The position numbers and the translations under genes are program-made. This document shows positions 6,591 through 9,171 of a DNA stretch of 9,171 nucleotides, piece after piece. The notes under the pieces are model-generated. The model made no database searches, had not been told where the DNA came from, and was given only the letters and a program-made list of their open reading frames with translations. Within the stretch, counting starts at the first letter, position 1, and every line of letters starts with the position of its first letter. Location: contig NZ_JBAHZZ010000170.1 of NCBI RefSeq assembly GCF_037132785.1, forward strand, positions 1-9,171. Direction: 5' to 3'. Source of the DNA: Flavicella sp037132785. GTDB taxonomy: Bacteria > Bacteroidota > Bacteroidia > Flavobacteriales > Flavobacteriaceae.

Positions 6591-8006
6591 TTATATTGAA
6601 TTTCGTTTTTTTATTTTAGTCTTGTAGCTCATTAAGTCTGAAATACCGTCAAGTAATGAACCCGTAGGGCAGAGGAGTCTACACCAAATCATTGGATATA
6701 TCATTGTTATTAAAATTGTAATTAGTGAAACAATAAACCAAACACCTATAGTGCTCCATCCAAATAAGTCTGGAAACAATTCAAAATTACTCCAGTTTCT
6801 CATGCCCAGTAGAACACCCGTAAGTAAAACAATTGTAATTGTAGCTCTTATTCGTTTTATCCATTTATTAGATATGAAAAAATTTCGTCTTGTTTTCTTT
6901 GGGTTTATACGCATTATTAATCTTTGTACGTTTCCAAACGGACAGACATATTTACAGTATGTATTCTTACCCCATATAGCTCCTAGTAAAACAAAAAGGG
7001 AATACAATCCTACAAAAGAAGAAATGGAGGTGCCTACAAATGGATGAATAAATGAGATGTATGTAAAAGAATTGTTGAGAAAAAAACCGATGTATAAAAC
7101 AGACAACAAGCTCAAAATTACAATAGTTTTTTTTGATTTCTTAATTTTCTTTTGAAAAGCAAAAAGAAACATAAAAAAAATGACTGTAATATGCCATATC
7201 CAAGTACTATTTAGAATGGCTTCTAAACTAAATAAATTAACTTCATCAACATCAGTATAATTAGAAATAGGATATGGAATTCCTTGTTTGATCAATTGAG
7301 AAACGGTATTTGCAATGGCTTCTGATGTTAGAGTTGCGCCAGTTATAGCATCAATTTGTTGTTCTCCATTTGTGATTGTAATTTTCTTAAACTGCTCATA
7401 AAACCCTGCTTTTTTAATGTCAGATAAATAGCTTTGGGTTTCTTTAGATGAAATATGTTCCACTTGTTTTAAAAAACCATTTTCGTCTATAATAATGCCA
7501 ACATTTATTTCGCCTGCGTATCCTCTAATATTTTTAACAATGTCTGTGCTCTCTAGATAAATTGATTTATTCCCATTAATTGTCACATAATACATATCTA
7601 ATGAAGGGTGTATTTGCGCAATTTCATTTTTATTAGAAAATCTAATAGCATGCTCTAAAATTTTTGCTGCTAACTCTTTTGATAATCCTGGGCTGTTTTG
7701 TGCACTAGCAATAAAACCCCAGTTTAAACGAGGTTTTTTCTTGTCAAGAATTAACCCAAAGCCAAAGATATTACCTTCTTCAAAAGTGATGGTGTTAAAA
7801 GAAGTCTGACTACTTTTTTTATCAACTCCGTCACTCCCTACCATTACGGGTTTAGAAAATTTGGTTTCGATAGTTTCAATACTGATTACTTCTAATGTTT
7901 GCAATAAGGGACCATTAATCCAAAAGTAAAGGAAGGTTATTGAAACAAATAAAGTCGCAATAATATTCCTTGATTCTTGTTTTAAAAAAAGGAAACTAGA
8001 ATTCAT
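6591..8006 (-). CDS. Membrane FMN-binding iron-sulfur protein, NosR/PceC-like
   Basis: Predicted to move electrons across the cytoplasmic membrane to or from a flavin facing the periplasm. A first membrane segment lies at about 14-36. Residues 40-250 form the extracytoplasmic part, with an FMN-binding domain at about 155-240. Its TGATLTS motif marks T225 as the likely covalent FMN site, as in NqrC and RnfG. About five membrane segments follow (near 268-286, 293-311, 325-345, 386-402 and 417-440). Two CxxxCP motifs, C351-KYV-C355-P and C442-RLL-C446-P, resemble those of NosR and NapH that hold iron-sulfur centres. The protein stops 25 residues after the second motif, so it lacks the C-terminal polyferredoxin of NosR and matches the shorter PceC/CprC layout. 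It starts 5 nt after the chelatase lipoprotein gene, so the two are translated from one message. No denitrification or dehalogenase gene is nearby, and the partner is unknown. Confidence 0.85.
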   Translation of the reverse strand: MNSSFLFLKQESRNIIATLFVSITFLYFWINGPLLQTLEVISIETIETKFSKPVMVGSDGVDKKSSQTSFNTITFEEGNIFGFGLILDKKKPRLNWGFIASAQNSPGLSKELAAKILEHAIRFSNKNEIAQIHPSLDMYYVTINGNKSIYLESTDIVKNIRGYAGEINVGIIIDENGFLKQVEHISSKETQSYLSDIKKAGFYEQFKKITITNGEQQIDAITGATLTSEAIANTVSQLIKQGIPYPISNYTDVDEVNLFSLEAILNSTWIWHITVIFFMFLFAFQKKIKKSKKTIVILSLLSVLYIGFFLNNSFTYISFIHPFVGTSISSFVGLYSLFVLLGAIWGKNTYCKYVCPFGNVQRLIMRINPKKTRRNFFISNKWIKRIRATITIVLLTGVLLGMRNWSNFELFPDLFGWSTIGVWFIVSLITILITMIYPMIWCRLLCPTGSLLDGISDLMSYKTKIKKRNSI

Positions 8007-8011
8007 TTGTC

Positions 8012-8920
8012 TTATAAACTTTCAGCAATTTTATTAGAGATATCTATAACCCATTTATTCAAATTAGCATCGGGTAAAATAGCATCTTGGATATATAGTA
8101 CATTTCCTGAAACCTGATCAACTGCTTTTTGAATGATTTTTTCTTGGAAATATGGGTCGTTTCCAACTAAAATAGGAATAACAATAACGTTATCCTCTAG
8201 TTCCATCAATTGTTCAATTCCTTCAACTGTTGGGTCAATAGAGTATCCAACCAGATGGCCGCACCAAGAATAAGCAATACTCTCATGGCCCGTTTTTATT
8301 TTAAGATATTTTCCGATGTCATCAACCATTTCTTCCCATTGTTGGTTGTATTGTGCATCTCCATAGGCAACTAATAGTACTCCTTCGTTTTCTGCATCTT
8401 TACTTAATGCCTTTACTCTTCTTTCGACATTCTTTTTTAAGATGGTAGAATAATCTAATGGTGGAGTAATTATTACTCTAGCTTTTGCTTTGTACACTTC
8501 AATTTTTTCTTTACCTATCATATAATCCTTTGATTTTGGGTCTGAACTAACTCCTAATATTACAGGAATATCATGACTGTAGTGAGAACTTACAGTTAAG
8601 AAAATTGGTACAACTATAACTTCATCAAAACCTTCGGCATCAAATTCTTTCATCCGTGTTGCAATGGATGGTTCTGTATATTCCATGAAAGCGGTTGTTA
8701 CTTTGTCAATTTTTGGATTAGATAATATTTCTTCTTTTACTTGATCTTCTACATCTAGTAACATATTCCTCCAAGATTTAGCAACCGAACCATGATTTAC
8801 TAATAGGACTCCGATTTTTTTTTCTTCTTTCTCTGATGATTTTTTTTCTTTAGAAGAGGTGCCACAAGAGAATAACATCAATGAGAATACTATGATGAGC
8901 ACATTATTAAGTTTCTTCAT
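8012..8920 (-). CDS. Secreted CbiX/SirB-like tetrapyrrole chelatase lipoprotein
   Basis: A 302-residue lipoprotein. The basic start MKKLNN, a hydrophobic core and LMLFSC place the lipidated cysteine at C19, followed by a Lys/Glu/Ser-rich tether to about 35. Two CbiX-like repeats follow. The first (36-125) keeps both metal-chelating histidines of the family: H43 in LLVNHGS and H113 (with H116) in FLTVSSHYSHDIP. YTEPSI is also typical. In the second (180-300) the first position is Tyr (VAYGD) and the second reads LVGNDPYFQ, so its active site is lost; C220 and H222 in SWCGH are other possible ligands. Cytosolic relatives insert Co or Fe into sirohydrochlorin, and a periplasmic lipid-free relative, CbiK of Desulfovibrio, binds heme. 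Export here argues against ordinary siroheme synthesis and for handling of metal or tetrapyrrole outside the cytoplasm. It is first in an operon with the FMN protein. Confidence 0.87.
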   Translation of the reverse strand: MKKLNNVLIIVFSLMLFSCGTSSKEKKSSEKEEKKIGVLLVNHGSVAKSWRNMLLDVEDQVKEEILSNPKIDKVTTAFMEYTEPSIATRMKEFDAEGFDEVIVVPIFLTVSSHYSHDIPVILGVSSDPKSKDYMIGKEKIEVYKAKARVIITPPLDYSTILKKNVERRVKALSKDAENEGVLLVAYGDAQYNQQWEEMVDDIGKYLKIKTGHESIAYSWCGHLVGYSIDPTVEGIEQLMELEDNVIVIPILVGNDPYFQEKIIQKAVDQVSGNVLYIQDAILPDANLNKWVIDISNKIAESL

Positions 8921-8949
8921 ATTAAGTTTTTAGGATTGAAAATATTTTA

Positions 8950-8957
8950 CAAATATA
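8950..8957 (-). promoter_or_regulatory. Probable -7 element of the chelatase/FMN-protein operon
   Basis: TATATTTG on the minus strand fits TAnnTTTG and lies 29 bp before the ATG at 8920. It predicts a leader of about 24 nt. No TTG occurs at the -33 distance, so this is a weak or activator-dependent promoter if real. The region is AT-rich, which raises the chance of a random match. Confidence 0.45.
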
Positions 8958-8973
8958 TTAATATAATTTAGAC

Positions 8974-9087
8974 TTAATAACGATAAGTATTAAATTTACA
9001 GTGTATACACATGCTTTTATTTGAAGGATCAAGACCGTTGCAAGGTACATGACAAAAACAAATATCCAAACTTAGGGTGTAAATCAT
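8974..9087 (-). CDS. Possible 37-residue cysteine-rich small protein
   Basis: The ATG at 9087 opens a short frame ending with TAA at 8974. The peptide holds five cysteines and two histidines in a tight pattern: C10-x-C12-H13, C16, then C27-I-H29-C30, as in the segment DICFCHVPCNGL. This could bind a metal. It lies on the same strand as, and 53 bp upstream of, the chelatase lipoprotein gene. Against it are its length, the absence of a visible ribosome binding site or promoter, and the fact that the opposite strand also gives a cysteine-containing frame here. No family is recognised. Confidence 0.15.
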   Translation of the reverse strand: MIYTLSLDICFCHVPCNGLDPSNKSMCIHCKFNTYRY

Positions 9088-9171
9088 TGTCTGTTAGCTT
9101 ATTAAGATGTATATTCAAGCCATGAAACTACAAATAACACCTACTTTTGCAGATAGCATTTGTGATTTACG
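9088..9171. other. Ambiguous right edge: open frames on both strands
   Basis: On the plus strand an ATG at 9107, with another in frame at 9122, opens a frame that runs off the window (MYIQAMKLQITPTFADSICD). On the minus strand a frame enters from the edge and ends with TGA at 9115-9117 (RKSQMLSAKVGVICSFMA). They overlap, so at most one is likely a gene. The first would be a divergent gene; the second the 3' end of a minus-strand neighbour. Neither shows a recognised motif. Confidence 0.3.

Noticed and set aside
6591..8920. Evidence for nitrous oxide reduction or organohalide respiration
   Set aside because: Only the membrane protein resembles NosR or PceC. No nosZ, nosD-type or dehalogenase gene and no corrinoid-binding enzyme is in the window.
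8994..9126. Plus-strand frame with several cysteines (YTCFYLKDQDRCKVHD), faintly like a YkgJ-type cysteine cluster
   Set aside because: It has no ATG, is preceded by an in-frame stop at 8991, lacks the upstream cysteines of that family and overlaps other frames. Chance is more likely.

Overview
The window looks like an AT-rich chromosomal segment from a member of the Bacteroidota, most likely a marine-type flavobacterium. The signs are low G+C coding sequence, little Shine-Dalgarno signal before the genes, several TAnnTTTG (-7 type) promoter elements, a lipoprotein signal ending LFSC, and protein families typical of Flavobacteriia. All five full-length genes lie on the minus strand, so transcription runs from high to low coordinates.

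Right part (8920 to 6591): a two-gene operon with a 5-nt gap. The first gene encodes a secreted lipoprotein with a CbiX/SirB-type tetrapyrrole chelatase fold. The second encodes a membrane protein with a covalent-FMN domain outside the cytoplasmic membrane and two CxxxCP iron-sulfur motifs, built like NosR but without the C-terminal ferredoxin (the PceC/CprC layout). The pair suggests electron delivery across the membrane coupled to metal or tetrapyrrole chemistry in the periplasm. This is the least explained part of the window. About 510 bp without a clear gene follow (6080-6590), holding one possible 33-residue lipoprotein on the plus strand.

Middle (6079 to 5420): a NarL/FixJ-type response regulator with a GTG start and no sensor kinase nearby. 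Its promoter and the next intergenic region share the hexamer TACGTA. One copy lies about 45 bp upstream of the regulator's predicted start of transcription. Four copies, spaced 10-12 bp apart, lie upstream of the nitrate reductase gene. Two further back-to-back inverted repeats cover the nitrate reductase promoter.

Left part (5217 to 236): the assimilatory nitrate reductase operon. The first gene is a 1176-residue fusion of a NasA-type molybdenum nitrate reductase with a NirB-type FAD/NAD(P)H oxidoreductase and a BFD-like [2Fe-2S] domain, which should form a self-contained NAD(P)H:nitrate reductase. Twenty nucleotides on is a 476-residue protein that keeps the sulfite/nitrite reductase scaffold, has lost the cysteines for siroheme-[4Fe-4S], and carries a C-terminal rubredoxin. 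A strong intrinsic terminator closes the operon. Beyond it, at the window edge, is the 5' end of a probable IS630-family transposase gene.

Working model (inference): the response regulator controls the nitrate reductase operon through TACGTA sites, the fusion enzyme reduces nitrate in the cytoplasm, and the rubredoxin protein passes electrons to it or to the following nitrite step. Nitrite reductase and the nitrate transporter are not in this window.
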